This document shows positions 18,138 through 26,066 of a stretch of 64,000 nucleotides of DNA, piece by piece; the first letter of the stretch is position 1, and each line of letters opens with the position of its first letter. Source of the DNA: Hyphomicrobium denitrificans 1NES1. GTDB taxonomy: Bacteria; Pseudomonadota; Alphaproteobacteria; Rhizobiales; Hyphomicrobiaceae. Both the position numbers and the translations under genes were made by a program. The notes below the pieces were generated by a model. It did not search any database and was not told where the DNA came from. It was given only the letters and a program-made list of their open reading frames with translations. The stretch lies in the NCBI RefSeq assembly GCF_000230975.2, contig NC_021172.1:868001-932000 (forward strand), given 5' to 3'.

Positions 18138-19669
18138 CCCAGATTTTCCGATACAAGATTCTCGATGATCTGCTGGAAGATCTGGCGGAAGAGCTCGACG
18201 TGCCGGCGAGCCGTTATGAAGCGGCGGAGCGTGCCTACAAGTCCGTCGGCGCCTGGCTCGAGCGACCAGAGTCCGCGCTACGCGTACTCAAACCTCGAAC
18301 TTACGTTCAGGGCTCTTTCGCTCTCGGCACCGCGACGAAGCCCGTTACCGATGAGGATGATTATGACGTGGACGCCGTTTGCGAGCTCCAGCATTCGAAA
18401 GCCAGCGTTACGCAACAACAGCTGAAAGATTCGTTGGGCGAGGAACTGCGGCTTTATGCGCGTGCTCAGAGCATGAACGAGGAGCCGGAGCGCCGTAATC
18501 GATGCTGGATGCTCCCGTACGCGGATGAGGCGCAATTCCATCTCGATGTTTTGCCGTCACTTCCAGATGCTGCGACGGCACAAATTCTCTACGAACAGAG
18601 GGGGCTAACCAATCCGTGGGGCGGGTCTGCGCTCGCTATCACGGACGAGCGCCATCCCGAGTTCAGAGTGATCTCTCCACGCTGGTTGCGGAGTAATCCA
18701 AAAGGGTACGCTGCGTGGTTCCGGTCGCGGATGGCAGTCGTGTTTGATCAGCGGAGGCGAATGCTTGCTGAGCGCGCCCGCGCGAAAGTTGAGGATATTC
18801 CTGAGTACAAGGTCAAAACGCCCCTTCAGGCGGCGATCCAGATCCTGAAACGGCATCGTGACATCTGGGCACTCGACCAAGCCGATCGCAAGCCGATCTC
18901 GATCATACTCACCACGCTCGGTGCACGCGCCTATCAGCAAGAGACGTCCGTCGCGGCCGCGCTTTTCCGGCTTCTTCAGGATATGGATAAATACATCGAG
19001 CGGCGGGGCGCGGCGACGTGGATCGCAAACCCGTCGGACCCACTCGAGAATTTCGCGGACCGGTGGATTCTCGAACCGGATCGCGAGGTTGCTTTCCACG
19101 AGTGGCTGGAGCGCGCAAAGAGCGACTTCCGAACGGCTGCATCGTACTCCGACAGGGCACAGCTCATAGCCGTCCTATCGGGAGGACTCGGCGAGAGGGC
19201 AGTCCGCGTCGCCGCAGGGAAGCGTGTCGCGACGCCGGGTCTGCTTGTAACGATCTCGCGAAGCCTGAAGCAGTTATTCAACGCCCCGCATCGTGAGAAG
19301 CCGGCGTGGCCGGAAGCGCTCGCCAACAAGGTCTCCATCGCCGACGCCCGAGTCGAACAGAAGGGTTTTAGGCCCAAGAAGTTTACCAGCGATGGCGGTC
19401 CGCTTCCGAAGAATTGCTCTCTCACGTTCATCGCTCAGACGGACGTGCAGCATCCCTACAGAGTGTACTGGCAGATCGTGAACACCGGCGCAGATGCGAC
19501 CCGGGCAAATGGACTGCGGGGGCAGTTCGAAGAAGGCATCATCGAACGCGGAACGCTTACCCGCAAAGAGGGCACTGAGTATGCCGGAACACATTCGATC
19601 GAATGTTTCATCGTCAAGGATGGACTCCTCGTCGCGAGAAGTCAGCCCTTCATCGTGAACATTAAATAG
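18134..19669 (+). CDS. cdn: CBASS cyclic-oligonucleotide synthase (CD-NTase) with C-terminal sensor-like domain
   Basis: 511 residues. A polymerase-beta-type nucleotidyltransferase core carries Gly60-Ser61 (YVQGSFALGT), the metal-binding Asp78 and Asp80 in DEDDYDVDAV, and the third Asp138 in QFHLDVL, so it looks active. After the helical half (to about 390), the last 115 residues form a beta-rich domain (LTFIAQTDVQHPYRVYWQIVN, ending QPFIVNIK). It matches the AGS-C domain described on some CD-NTases and proposed as a sensor. It would make the second messenger read by Cap5. No Cap2/Cap3 or CapV-type genes adjoin, so this is a minimal (type I) layout. Confidence 0.92.
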   Translation: MTQIFRYKILDDLLEDLAEELDVPASRYEAAERAYKSVGAWLERPESALRVLKPRTYVQGSFALGTATKPVTDEDDYDVDAVCELQHSKASVTQQQLKDSLGEELRLYARAQSMNEEPERRNRCWMLPYADEAQFHLDVLPSLPDAATAQILYEQRGLTNPWGGSALAITDERHPEFRVISPRWLRSNPKGYAAWFRSRMAVVFDQRRRMLAERARAKVEDIPEYKVKTPLQAAIQILKRHRDIWALDQADRKPISIILTTLGARAYQQETSVAAALFRLLQDMDKYIERRGAATWIANPSDPLENFADRWILEPDREVAFHEWLERAKSDFRTAASYSDRAQLIAVLSGGLGERAVRVAAGKRVATPGLLVTISRSLKQLFNAPHREKPAWPEALANKVSIADARVEQKGFRPKKFTSDGGPLPKNCSLTFIAQTDVQHPYRVYWQIVNTGADATRANGLRGQFEEGIIERGTLTRKEGTEYAGTHSIECFIVKDGLLVARSQPFIVNIK

Positions 19670-20047
19670 CGATCATTTATTCGTCAGAGGATGAGAGGGT
19701 AAAGGATCTCCGCGCCATCGCGTCTGTTATTCATGCGCGTTGAGATCGGGCGCAAGTTCATCAGCTCCGAAGTGTACGGTCCCAGATGTCATCGGCTCCT
19801 GCTCATCGGGCAGAACCCGCGAGCGCAGTCGGTCGCCGTGGGCTTCCTTGACCAGCGCGTTGCGCTTGCTGCTAACGGTCATGGGTCGTGGATGTAGCGT
19901 AGCCTTTGGTCGGACGCGGCGATGCTGGTAAGGAAAGGGGAGACGCGGGGCCGCCGTCGTGGACCAGCCACTCGACATCGTATACCAAAAGGCCTGGTCT
20001 TATGCCGTCGCCGAATCTCCGCGCAGCCGTGTGGCGGTGCACGCAGG
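19670..20047. other. Gap after the CBASS operon
   Basis: About 380 bases holding only a possible 51-residue gene (19727-19882, minus). No clear terminator was seen after the CD-NTase stop and no CBASS accessory gene is present. Confidence 0.4.
19727..19882 (-). CDS. Possible very small protein
   Basis: 51 residues from the ATG at 19882 (MTVSSKRNALVKEAHGDRL, ending APDLNAHE). Hydrophilic, no family recognised. Composition is protein-like, but there is no independent support. Confidence 0.25.
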   Translation of the reverse strand: MTVSSKRNALVKEAHGDRLRSRVLPDEQEPMTSGTVHFGADELAPDLNAHE

Positions 20048-20701
20048 TCAGGGTCGTTTCCCGGTAAAGCGCGCCAATGGATCCTCGGCGCCACGGCCGC
20101 CGTGCTGAAGCAGGACTCTTTTGACTTCGCCCGCCACGCCGTCCCTGTTGTAGCGCGCGGGAACCTCGAGCAGGGTAACGCCCGCGTTGGTAAGGGCCTC
20201 GCGCTTCACCGCATCGCGCAGGGCGGCGTTGCCCTGGTAATGACCATGGCCTTGGTATTCGACAACAAGGGCCGCAATGCCGAACCGGTCCACGATGACG
20301 AAATCGGCGCGTTTGCTGTTGATGGAACGGTAGGCGAGGTCGTCGTTTCCGTTTCCCCACGTTCCCCGCACCGGGCGCAAGATTTCGCCGAGGCTCGTTT
20401 GCGCCATCACGCGGAAACCGTCGTTTACCTCCCGCGCCACCTTCTCGAGAATGAGCAGCACCTGGAACTCGCCCTTGTTCAAGAGAGGCTGGGTCTCGAA
20501 ACGAACCCGCGAGACGAACTCGAGCTGGTTCCTGGGGTCAGCAACGTCGCTGGCTGCTGACGGGGGCCAGCGCCGCCAGGGCGGTCTTCCGAAAACGATC
20601 TTGCGCAGCGGCCCGAGCAGGAGAAAGCCCAGGACGGCGAGGAACACCATCGTCGGGATGATCGACGCGAGATCCGTGAGGTTATCTTGAAATGACTGCA
20701 T
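20048..20701 (-). CDS. DUF2726-type nuclease-fold membrane-anchored protein
   Basis: About 217 residues from the ATG at 20701 (the frame is open to a GTG at 20782). A single membrane helix near the N-terminus (about 15-32, TMVFLAVLGFLLLGPL) is followed by a DUF2726-like domain. That domain runs from about residue 65 (PLLNKGEFQVLLIL) through SKRADFVIVDRFGIAALVVEYQGHGHYQG to VTLLEVPARY. The D...E.QG pattern recalls restriction-endonuclease-like folds proposed for this family. Direction is opposite to the CBASS genes. Role unknown. Confidence 0.8.
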   Translation of the reverse strand: MQSFQDNLTDLASIIPTMVFLAVLGFLLLGPLRKIVFGRPPWRRWPPSAASDVADPRNQLEFVSRVRFETQPLLNKGEFQVLLILEKVAREVNDGFRVMAQTSLGEILRPVRGTWGNGNDDLAYRSINSKRADFVIVDRFGIAALVVEYQGHGHYQGNAALRDAVKREALTNAGVTLLEVPARYNRDGVAGEVKRVLLQHGGRGAEDPLARFTGKRP

Positions 20702-20960
20702 GCGGCCCGCCCATGGCACCAGGATCGGCGAGGTTAGGCCCCAATGGCAAAGAAATTCCTCAGTACTTCCGGCATTGATCACAATCCTGTTTAGGGGCCC
20801 GCAATCCGTACATGTTGCGGAAATTTAAATTGAAATCCGTTGCGATCGGATTTGTTCTATCGCCACTCCACCAGCAGGCAGATGGGATTTCAGTTCAAAC
20901 CGCAACCAGGTGCGCAAACCGGGTCCGCGCCTGATCGCCTTTTGAGGGAGGTATACCCCC

Positions 20961-21344
20961 ATGATTTCGCATGATCATGCGCCATCGATTCTCATTGTCG
21001 ACAGGTCCATGTCCTGCGGGTGGCGTTTGTGCAGGTCTCTTCTCGAGAAGGGAGCTACAATCCACGTCTTCCATGCGTTCGAACCCGCCCTGCGGCTTCT
21101 CAGGTCGAAAAAGATCGACACGGCAATGATCGAGTTCGACGCCGACGAGGCGGCGTTGGAATTTTGCCGGGAAGCGGATGCGCGGTCGGTTGCGCTGGTC
21201 TTCACGCCTCTGCCGAAATCGACTATCCGCTCCAAGGCGTCACTTCAGTTCCTGTTCACGTCGGCATCTCAGGGCTTTTCACCAAGTGACGGCCGATCGC
21301 CGGCCGCCGTCCTCCCGAACGATTTCTCAACCCCGATGCAATAA
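20961..21344 (+). CDS. Degenerate receiver-like protein
   Basis: 127 residues. The start looks like a response-regulator receiver (SILIVDRSMSCGWRLCRSLLEKGATIHVFHAFEPALRLLRS), then IDTAMIEFDADEAALEFCREAD and VALVFTPLP. The acidic pair after the first strand is reduced to a single D, and the phosphoacceptor region reads MIEFD, so phosphorylation is doubtful. A GGGAGG lies upstream of the ATG. No kinase or output domain is nearby. It could be a pseudo-receiver or an orphan. Confidence 0.5.
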   Translation: MISHDHAPSILIVDRSMSCGWRLCRSLLEKGATIHVFHAFEPALRLLRSKKIDTAMIEFDADEAALEFCREADARSVALVFTPLPKSTIRSKASLQFLFTSASQGFSPSDGRSPAAVLPNDFSTPMQ

Positions 21345-21548
21345 TCTTCCGCACCCAGCGGACGAGGCGACCATCGCCTCGAGGTTGTCGTTAGCCGCCT
21401 TTAGTTCCTGCACGGCCTTGACGATCAGCGGGGTGAAGCGATCCGAGTCGTGGTTTCGGCCTGCGGCTTCGATCGCTGGCGCCGGGAGCGAACGCCCCTC
21501 ATTTGGATAGCTGTCGAGCGTTGCGCGGGCTAAGTCCGCGGCCGTCAA
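21327..21548 (-). CDS. Small protein resembling the end of an S74-type chaperone or phage tail protein
   Basis: 73 residues from a TTG. The string SDRFTPLIVKAVQELKAANDNL resembles the C-terminal coiled-coil tail of intramolecular-chaperone (S74) domains of phage fibres. The frame is open further upstream, through the inverted repeat at 21544, so it may be the 3' fragment of a lost gene. It overlaps the receiver-like gene end-to-end by 18 bases. Confidence 0.35.
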   Translation of the reverse strand: MTAADLARATLDSYPNEGRSLPAPAIEAAGRNHDSDRFTPLIVKAVQELKAANDNLEAMVASSAGCGRLLHRG

Positions 21549-21592
21549 GGGTTCTAGCCGCTGTGCGGCCGCGCCTACGGCGCGCCCTTGAC
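21544..21592. repeat. Inverted repeat GTCAAGGG...CCCTTGAC, copy 1
   Basis: GTCAAGGG at 21544-21551 and CCCTTGAC at 21585-21592, 33 bases apart, with TTCTAG just inside the first arm. The same arms and an internal TTCTAG recur at 24182-24239, on the other side of the conjugation-type ATPase gene. Confidence 0.6.
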
Positions 21593-21720
21593 CGCGCGGC
21601 GCCCGCGCGAGGATCGGCTATCGCAATGGGTGGCGACGAAAAGAGGGGTGTATAGTGGGGACAGTCCTCCGCGCACTCCGGACTCCGAATGGTCGGGGTT
21701 CGGTAGCGCAGGAGGAATCC

Positions 21721-22083
21721 ATGACAAGCGCAGTTCCAGGCGCGGATAACGTTAGCGCTATCCGTGCGCTTAATGATGCGTTCCGGAAAGGGGATCGGCC
21801 TGAACTTGGGCAGGTTGTCATGACGAATGGCGTGACCGAGCTAATGTCGACATCGCCGTTCGGGTTCGTGATGCTCAATGCGAAGATACGGGAATTCGAC
21901 GCCTTTGATGACGCGAATGACCCGTACGGCGAGCACGACTTTGGCAGCTGCGAGCACCGAGGCCGGAAGGTGTTTTGGAAGATTGACTATTACGACAAGA
22001 CGCTCGAATCCGGTTCGGAAAATCCGGCCGACCCGGCCGTCACGACACGCGTGCTCACGATCATGCTTGCCGACGAATACTAA
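21721..22083 (+). CDS. DUF3768-domain protein, copy 2
   Basis: 120 residues from the ATG at 21721, preceded by AGGAGG. It shares IRALNDAFR, DPYGEHDFG and RVLTIMLADEY with the copy at 9738-10130, but the middle is diverged, so the two are old paralogues rather than a recent duplication. Function unknown. A strong terminator follows the stop. Confidence 0.85.
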   Translation: MTSAVPGADNVSAIRALNDAFRKGDRPELGQVVMTNGVTELMSTSPFGFVMLNAKIREFDAFDDANDPYGEHDFGSCEHRGRKVFWKIDYYDKTLESGSENPADPAVTTRVLTIMLADEY

Positions 22084-22092
22084 ACGGCGAGC

Positions 22093-22122
22093 AAAAACCT
22101 CTCCGACGTCGGCGAGGTTTTT
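22093..22122 (+). terminator. Rho-independent terminator of the DUF3768 gene
   Basis: Stem ACCTC-T-CCGA with CGACGTCGG at its centre, closing with GAGGT and running into a T-tract (GGTTTTTC). The stem has one internal mismatch. It sits 10 bases after the stop codon. Confidence 0.85.
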
Positions 22123-22194
22123 CTTGTTATTGATCCCGCTCAAGGAGCGAAGGACGGGTGGCGTCTATTTTTTAATTCCGACAATGGCTGCAAA

Positions 22195-22539
22195 ATGCTG
22201 AAGCTGACTAATTATATTGTGGGCTTGGTTACCTACTCGGGCGGTTCAAAAGTAGCGCTGGCACAAGTGAGTCCACCGCCTACGCCGGACGGGCAATGGC
22301 ACATGATGCATGACTGGAGCACGTGGCCTGGTGGCATGTGGCTTGGTCCAATTTGGATGATCGTGTGGCTGGCAGTATTGGTCACCATCGTTATCGGTCT
22401 CGGTCGATGGCTTGGCGGTACCGATACCCATAGGCCGGTGCCAACGGCACGCGACATTCTCGATGAGCGCTATGCGCGCGGCGAGATTGATCGCGACGAA
22501 TACCTGAAACGCAGGCAGGATATCGCTGGCGGGTCGTGA
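22195..22539 (+). CDS. SHOCT-domain membrane protein
   Basis: 114 residues. An N-terminal signal-like stretch ends near ALAQ, a methionine/tryptophan/histidine-rich patch follows (QWHMMHDWSTWPGGMWLGPIW), then a membrane helix (about 55-75, IVWLAVLVTIVIGLGRWL). The C-terminal SHOCT motif (about 85-112) is ARDILDERYARGEIDRDEYLKR. Such small proteins often accompany copper or other metal genes. Here it stands alone on its strand, convergent with the ATPase gene. Confidence 0.8.
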   Translation: MLKLTNYIVGLVTYSGGSKVALAQVSPPPTPDGQWHMMHDWSTWPGGMWLGPIWMIVWLAVLVTIVIGLGRWLGGTDTHRPVPTARDILDERYARGEIDRDEYLKRRQDIAGGS

Positions 22540-22552
22540 GTAAAGCGAGCCT

Positions 22553-23899
22553 TCATGAGATCGCCCCCCGGGGATGGTCAGTCAGAAATCTCCGTATCCC
22601 GGCATCGATCTTCGCGCGGCCCCGCGCGAATCTGGAGCGGCTGAGCGCGACGATGCGATGGGGCCGATGATTGATCGGCTTTGGCGGCGGCAGCATATCG
22701 AGGAGAAGAGGCGGGGAGAGGCTATCGCCTTGAAGGAAGCGGCCGCAGGCGGTGAAGTTGGCGAGCTGGATAAGCTGTTGCGATGGCGTCGTTTCGTGCA
22801 TGCCGCTGCCGGTGTATTCGATCTGGGACTCGAGCGCCAAGTGGCCAGCAATCGTTTCGGCATCCTGAATGCCGACGCGGAATGAAACGAAAGAGCCGAC
22901 ATTGCCGAAGATCGTCGCGCGCAGCGAGCGGTCGACCTCATCGAGCTGCGCGAGGAGCTGGTGCGAGAGAATTGCGCCCAGTGCATATTTGCGGGCTTCG
23001 CTCAGGATGATCTTGAAACTGGCGCCGGCGTAAGCGGGAAACTCATCGGCATAAAGGTAGAAGGGGCGGCGGTCGTACTCGGGAATGACGGAACGGGAGA
23101 GCGCCGCCTGCGCGATGATCGACGTGAGAAGAGCGCCGAGCATGTAGGTGCTAATCTCGTCGAGGCCGGAGAGATCGGCGATGAGAATACCGCCCTCATC
23201 CATAAGGCGGCGCACGCTGAAGGAGCTTGTCGACTGCCCGAGAATGTTGCGCAAGAGCGGATTGCTCAGGAAGTGATCGAGCTTGTTCAGAATTGGAGCC
23301 GTCGCTTGGTGACGATAAGCGCGGTCGCCGGCAACGAAGCGGACGTTCCAATAATGCGCGACGACCGGATCGGTGATGCGCGCGACGACTTTCTCGCGGT
23401 AGGCGTCGTCGGTCAGAAGCCGGGGGATGCGCAGCAGGGAAGGGAACGGGGCTTCCATGAGTGCCCGGAGCGCGTTGCGCAGGATCTCCTGCGAGCGATC
23501 GGCAACGGCTTCCTCGCCGAAGATGTGCAGGAATGCGGCGACGATGTTGCCGGCGACATTTGCCTGCGCATCGCGCGGGATGCGATCAAGCACGTTAAGG
23601 CCGATCGGATGTTCGATGTCCGTCGGTTTGAAGTAGACGACGCGATGCGAACAGTCCTGCGCGGTAGGTATGAGGGACAGGACATCAGTCGCGAGTGAGC
23701 CGTGCGGATCGATGAGCGCGAGGCCGTGGCCGGCGGCGGCGTCTTGCGCGATCATGTTGGCGACGAGCGAACTCTTACCCGTTCCTGTTTGTCCGACGAT
23801 GTAGAGATGACGCAGCCGCGCAGCAGACTCGAGCAGCACAGGCTCGCCGCGATGGTAGGCGACGACGATGGGCCGCGTTTGGTAGGAAGTATGGATCAA
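22553..23899 (-). CDS. Conjugation/T4SS coupling-protein-like ATPase (TraD/VirD4 superfamily)
   Basis: 448 residues. Walker A is GQTGTGKSSL (about 35-44), with LIDPHGS soon after; Walker B is YLYADEFPAYA, and the central motifs IADLSGLDEIS and ARKYALGAILSHQLLAQL are those of AAA ATPases that recognise conjugative DNA-protein complexes. It lacks the N-terminal membrane helices of full VirD4 and starts on TTG. The frame stays open for about 30 codons upstream (containing CPECASG), so the true start may differ. No relaxase or T4SS channel genes are in the window. Confidence 0.85.
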   Translation of the reverse strand: MIHTSYQTRPIVVAYHRGEPVLLESAARLRHLYIVGQTGTGKSSLVANMIAQDAAAGHGLALIDPHGSLATDVLSLIPTAQDCSHRVVYFKPTDIEHPIGLNVLDRIPRDAQANVAGNIVAAFLHIFGEEAVADRSQEILRNALRALMEAPFPSLLRIPRLLTDDAYREKVVARITDPVVAHYWNVRFVAGDRAYRHQATAPILNKLDHFLSNPLLRNILGQSTSSFSVRRLMDEGGILIADLSGLDEISTYMLGALLTSIIAQAALSRSVIPEYDRRPFYLYADEFPAYAGASFKIILSEARKYALGAILSHQLLAQLDEVDRSLRATIFGNVGSFVSFRVGIQDAETIAGHLALESQIEYTGSGMHETTPSQQLIQLANFTACGRFLQGDSLSPPLLLDMLPPPKPINHRPHRIVALSRSRFARGRAKIDAGIRRFLTDHPRGAIS

Positions 23900-24181
23900 G
23901 CCGAGCCCCGAGGTCGAAAGCCCGGACGCACACTCCGGGCACTGGCTGACGAAACCTGGGTGCCAGGTTTTCTCAACCCATCGCGACTAAGGCATCGCGG
24001 ACCAGCGCGGCGCGGTCCTCGAGGTTCGATTGAGCCACACACTGGTGGCCTAGCCTTCAGTGTACAAGAGAGCGTGCGACGTTCGGCAACTGCGGTGGAC
24101 AAGGGTTGCGCCTTGGCGTGGCCGCTGGCGGCCGCATACGGATCGGATAGCAGTAGGAAAGCGCGGCCGTGAGGCGCGGGG

Positions 24182-24239
24182 GTCAAGGGTCTTCTCGAAA
24201 AGAGTAGCGTTCTAGGTCGCTACCAAGCTCGCCCTTGAC
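24182..24239. repeat. Inverted repeat GTCAAGGG...CCCTTGAC, copy 2
   Basis: GTCAAGGG at 24182-24189 and CCCTTGAC at 24232-24239 with TTCTAGG between them. Same arms as the copy at 21544-21592; the two copies bracket 21.6-24.2 kb. Confidence 0.6.
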
Positions 24240-24475
24240 GCTGCGCCGGCCGCGCTAGGATGGTTGCTATCGACATCCGTAGCATCGCCGCAGCGCTTTT
24301 ATGATGCGATGCTGCGCGAGAGCGTTGCGCATTTCCCCCCACCCCCCAAGCGAGCCCGCAGGACGCGAGCGCAGCCCGCCCCAGAAACAGCGAGCGCGAT
24401 GGCAGCGACCATGTTTCGTCGGCGGGTTTGTCGGAGCCCCCGGAGCGAAGCGGAGCCCGAAGGGCGAGACGAGGA

Positions 24476-24547
24476 GCATCGGACGCGCGGCATTTCGTGT
24501 GTTCGTTAGCCCCACTGGACTAACGCGACGCACCGCGCGTCCGATGC
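24476..24547. repeat. Large two-tier hairpin
   Basis: Outer arms GCATCGGACGCGCGG (24476-24490) and CCGCGCGTCCGATGC (24533-24547) are perfectly complementary over 15 bases. Inside them CGTTAG (24504-24509) pairs with CTAACG (24520-24525). The ATCGGACGCG end recurs in the hairpin at 24873. Confidence 0.75.
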
Positions 24548-24580
24548 CCCGCAGGCGAGGGGGCGCCCGGCGCTGCCCGG

Positions 24581-24756
24581 CCGACCTCGTGCCGCCAGCC
24601 GAGCCCGCGATCGGCGCTCCACCGGCGCGAAAGTGAGCGCTCTGTTTGGCCAACACCGAAGAGCACACCAAACGCGGGCGAGTGCCGCCAGTTCCGTCGT
24701 TAGTGTGGTGCTGCGCAAGCTTGCACACACTCGACGGAATGGCGGCACGAGGTCGG
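24581..24756. repeat. 17-base inverted repeat enclosing a second hairpin
   Basis: CCGACCTCGTGCCGCCA (24581-24597) is the exact complement of 24740-24756. Between them, GCCGCCAGTTCCGTCG (24684-24699) pairs with CGACGGAATGGCGGC (24733-24747) with one bulge, over a loop that itself has GTGTG/CACAC. Alternative pairings of the same right arm are therefore possible. Confidence 0.65.
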
Positions 24757-24872
24757 GCGGCAGCCCGACAAAGGGGGTGGGGGGAATGCGTTGAACTGGC
24801 GTGCCTTTCGCGTCGCGAGCCCTCTCCTTCGCCCTACAAACGCGTGTAGGGGTGCGTGTAGGGGCGCCTGCG

Positions 24873-24916
24873 CTATCGGACGCGTTCGATACCGCGTATC
24901 GCGACGTGTCCGATAG
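24873..24916. repeat. Nested hairpin
   Basis: CTATCGGAC (24873-24881) pairs with GTCCGATAG (24908-24916), and inside GATAC-CGC-GTATC (24888-24900) forms a second stem. Located just past the stop of the Fic gene; there is no T-run, so it is not an ordinary terminator. Confidence 0.7.
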
Positions 24917-24955
24917 GGAAGGAAGCCGGCCAATGGAAGTGGGATGTTCACGTAC

Positions 24956-25528
24956 CTACGCTGCGAGCTCGGCGATGATGTCGGCAAGGACGTTCTCATT
25001 GCCGCCGAAGCTCGCGATCATCGCTTGGAGCACAGCGTCCGGATCGAGTTTGTCGAGATCGAGTGGGTGTCCGGCCTGGTGGGCCAATAACGTGAGGAAG
25101 GTGAGCTGCGTTCTGCCGTTGCCCTCGCGGAATGGATGAATGGCATTGAGCTCCGCGAGAAAATGCGCGGCGCCTTTCGCAAACGCGCGCGCTTCAAGGC
25201 GCTGCAGGTAGCGGTGTCTTTTGAGCCAGGCAAACAGGCGGGCTACCTCGCTAGCGATGTTCTCCGGATAGCAAAATAGGCTCTCGCCCTTGGCTATGCG
25301 GATCGTGCGGTATTTTCCGGCCCAGGTGTAAACGTCCTGGAAAAGGTGATGGTGGATGGCGCGATAGTGGCTTGCGGATAAGCGGCCATGCGGAAGCGGT
25401 TCTTCCGAGCGCGCGAATGTCATGGCTGTTTCGAAGCGCTCAAGCGCGCCCGCCGATGTCAGGCCAGCCTTGTTCTTGAGGACGTCCGTGCCGGGATAGC
25501 AATACGGGTCGCGTTCGGCCTCGTACAT
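24956..25528 (-). CDS. fic: Fic-family toxin (AMP-transferase)
   Basis: 190 residues. Fic proteins attach AMP to target proteins. The Fic motif HPFREGNGRTQL (from His131) has the catalytic histidine and the phosphate-binding GNGR loop, but the usual final arginine is leucine (Leu142). The flap region TIRIAKGESLFCYPENI (about 75-91) is typical of VbhT-like toxins. A small gene, the probable antitoxin, ends 9 bases upstream. Loss of the last arginine could weaken ATP gamma-phosphate binding. Confidence 0.9.
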   Translation of the reverse strand: MYEAERDPYCYPGTDVLKNKAGLTSAGALERFETAMTFARSEEPLPHGRLSASHYRAIHHHLFQDVYTWAGKYRTIRIAKGESLFCYPENIASEVARLFAWLKRHRYLQRLEARAFAKGAAHFLAELNAIHPFREGNGRTQLTFLTLLAHQAGHPLDLDKLDPDAVLQAMIASFGGNENVLADIIAELAA

Positions 25529-25537
25529 GCCCGGTGC

Positions 25538-25759
25538 TTATTTCTTGCCGTACTTAGCTGCGAGTTCTGTGCGGCGGCGGCTGGCCGTCATGCTTTCGGT
25601 GCGCGTGAGGTCTTCGCTCATGCTGCGCGAAAGCTTGATCCCTTCAACTGAGCTGATGCTGCCAAAGGCCTGACGACCGAGTATGAATTGGCCGGTGCGG
25701 GAATCACGTTTGACCCACTTGCCCACGCTCTTTCCGCCCTTTGAAATCGTCTTTGCCAT
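25538..25759 (-). CDS. Probable antitoxin partner of Fic
   Basis: 73 residues from the ATG at 25759. Basic N-terminus (MAKTISKGGKSVGKWVKRDSR), then GQFILGRQAFGSISSVEGIKLS and a helical tail. The SSVEG string resembles the inhibitory helix of Fic antitoxins (consensus S/T-x3-E-G/N), although the serine spacing is not exact. Its place 9 bases in front of the fic gene is the strongest argument. Confidence 0.6.
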   Translation of the reverse strand: MAKTISKGGKSVGKWVKRDSRTGQFILGRQAFGSISSVEGIKLSRSMSEDLTRTESMTASRRRTELAAKYGKK

Positions 25760-26066
25760 TGTTGAACTATAGCACGTGAGCTGTCGGCGTGCATGCGGTA
25801 TGTCGCGAGTGGGGGGAGCATGCGAGAGAGCAGCAAAACCCGTGTCGCAGAATATCTGTTTTGCGACATGCAAAGTCGGTTTTGTCAAGCTCTGAAGCAT
25901 ACTTGATGGTAGCACGAAAAATTTTGAGAACTTTTGCGTGCGGGGGTGCACCATGTGTGCAGTGGCTCAAGTTCGAGCTGGCGCTGCTACATATCTATAT
26001 GACTGCCGCTACTCGATTGACGATTTGGTTTGCGCCGATACGCTGATCGCACACAGCGCTAGCGAG

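Larger units (their letters stand above)
23900..24955. other. 1-kb structured intergenic region (possible oriT or RNA-rich region)
   Basis: No convincing gene on either strand. It holds at least five inverted repeats: 24182-24239, 24476-24547 (15-base perfect stem), 24581-24756 (17-base arms), 24684-24747, and 24873-24916 (nested). It lies between a coupling-protein-like ATPase and a Fic toxin module, the kind of place where a transfer origin is found, but no nic site can be assigned by eye. Purine-rich text such as GGAGCGAAGCGGAGCCCGAA adds to the unusual composition. Confidence 0.5.

Noticed and set aside
24264..24850. Several short open frames in the structured region
   Set aside because: They overlap long inverted repeats, contain runs of R, A and P, and show no domain or ribosome binding site.
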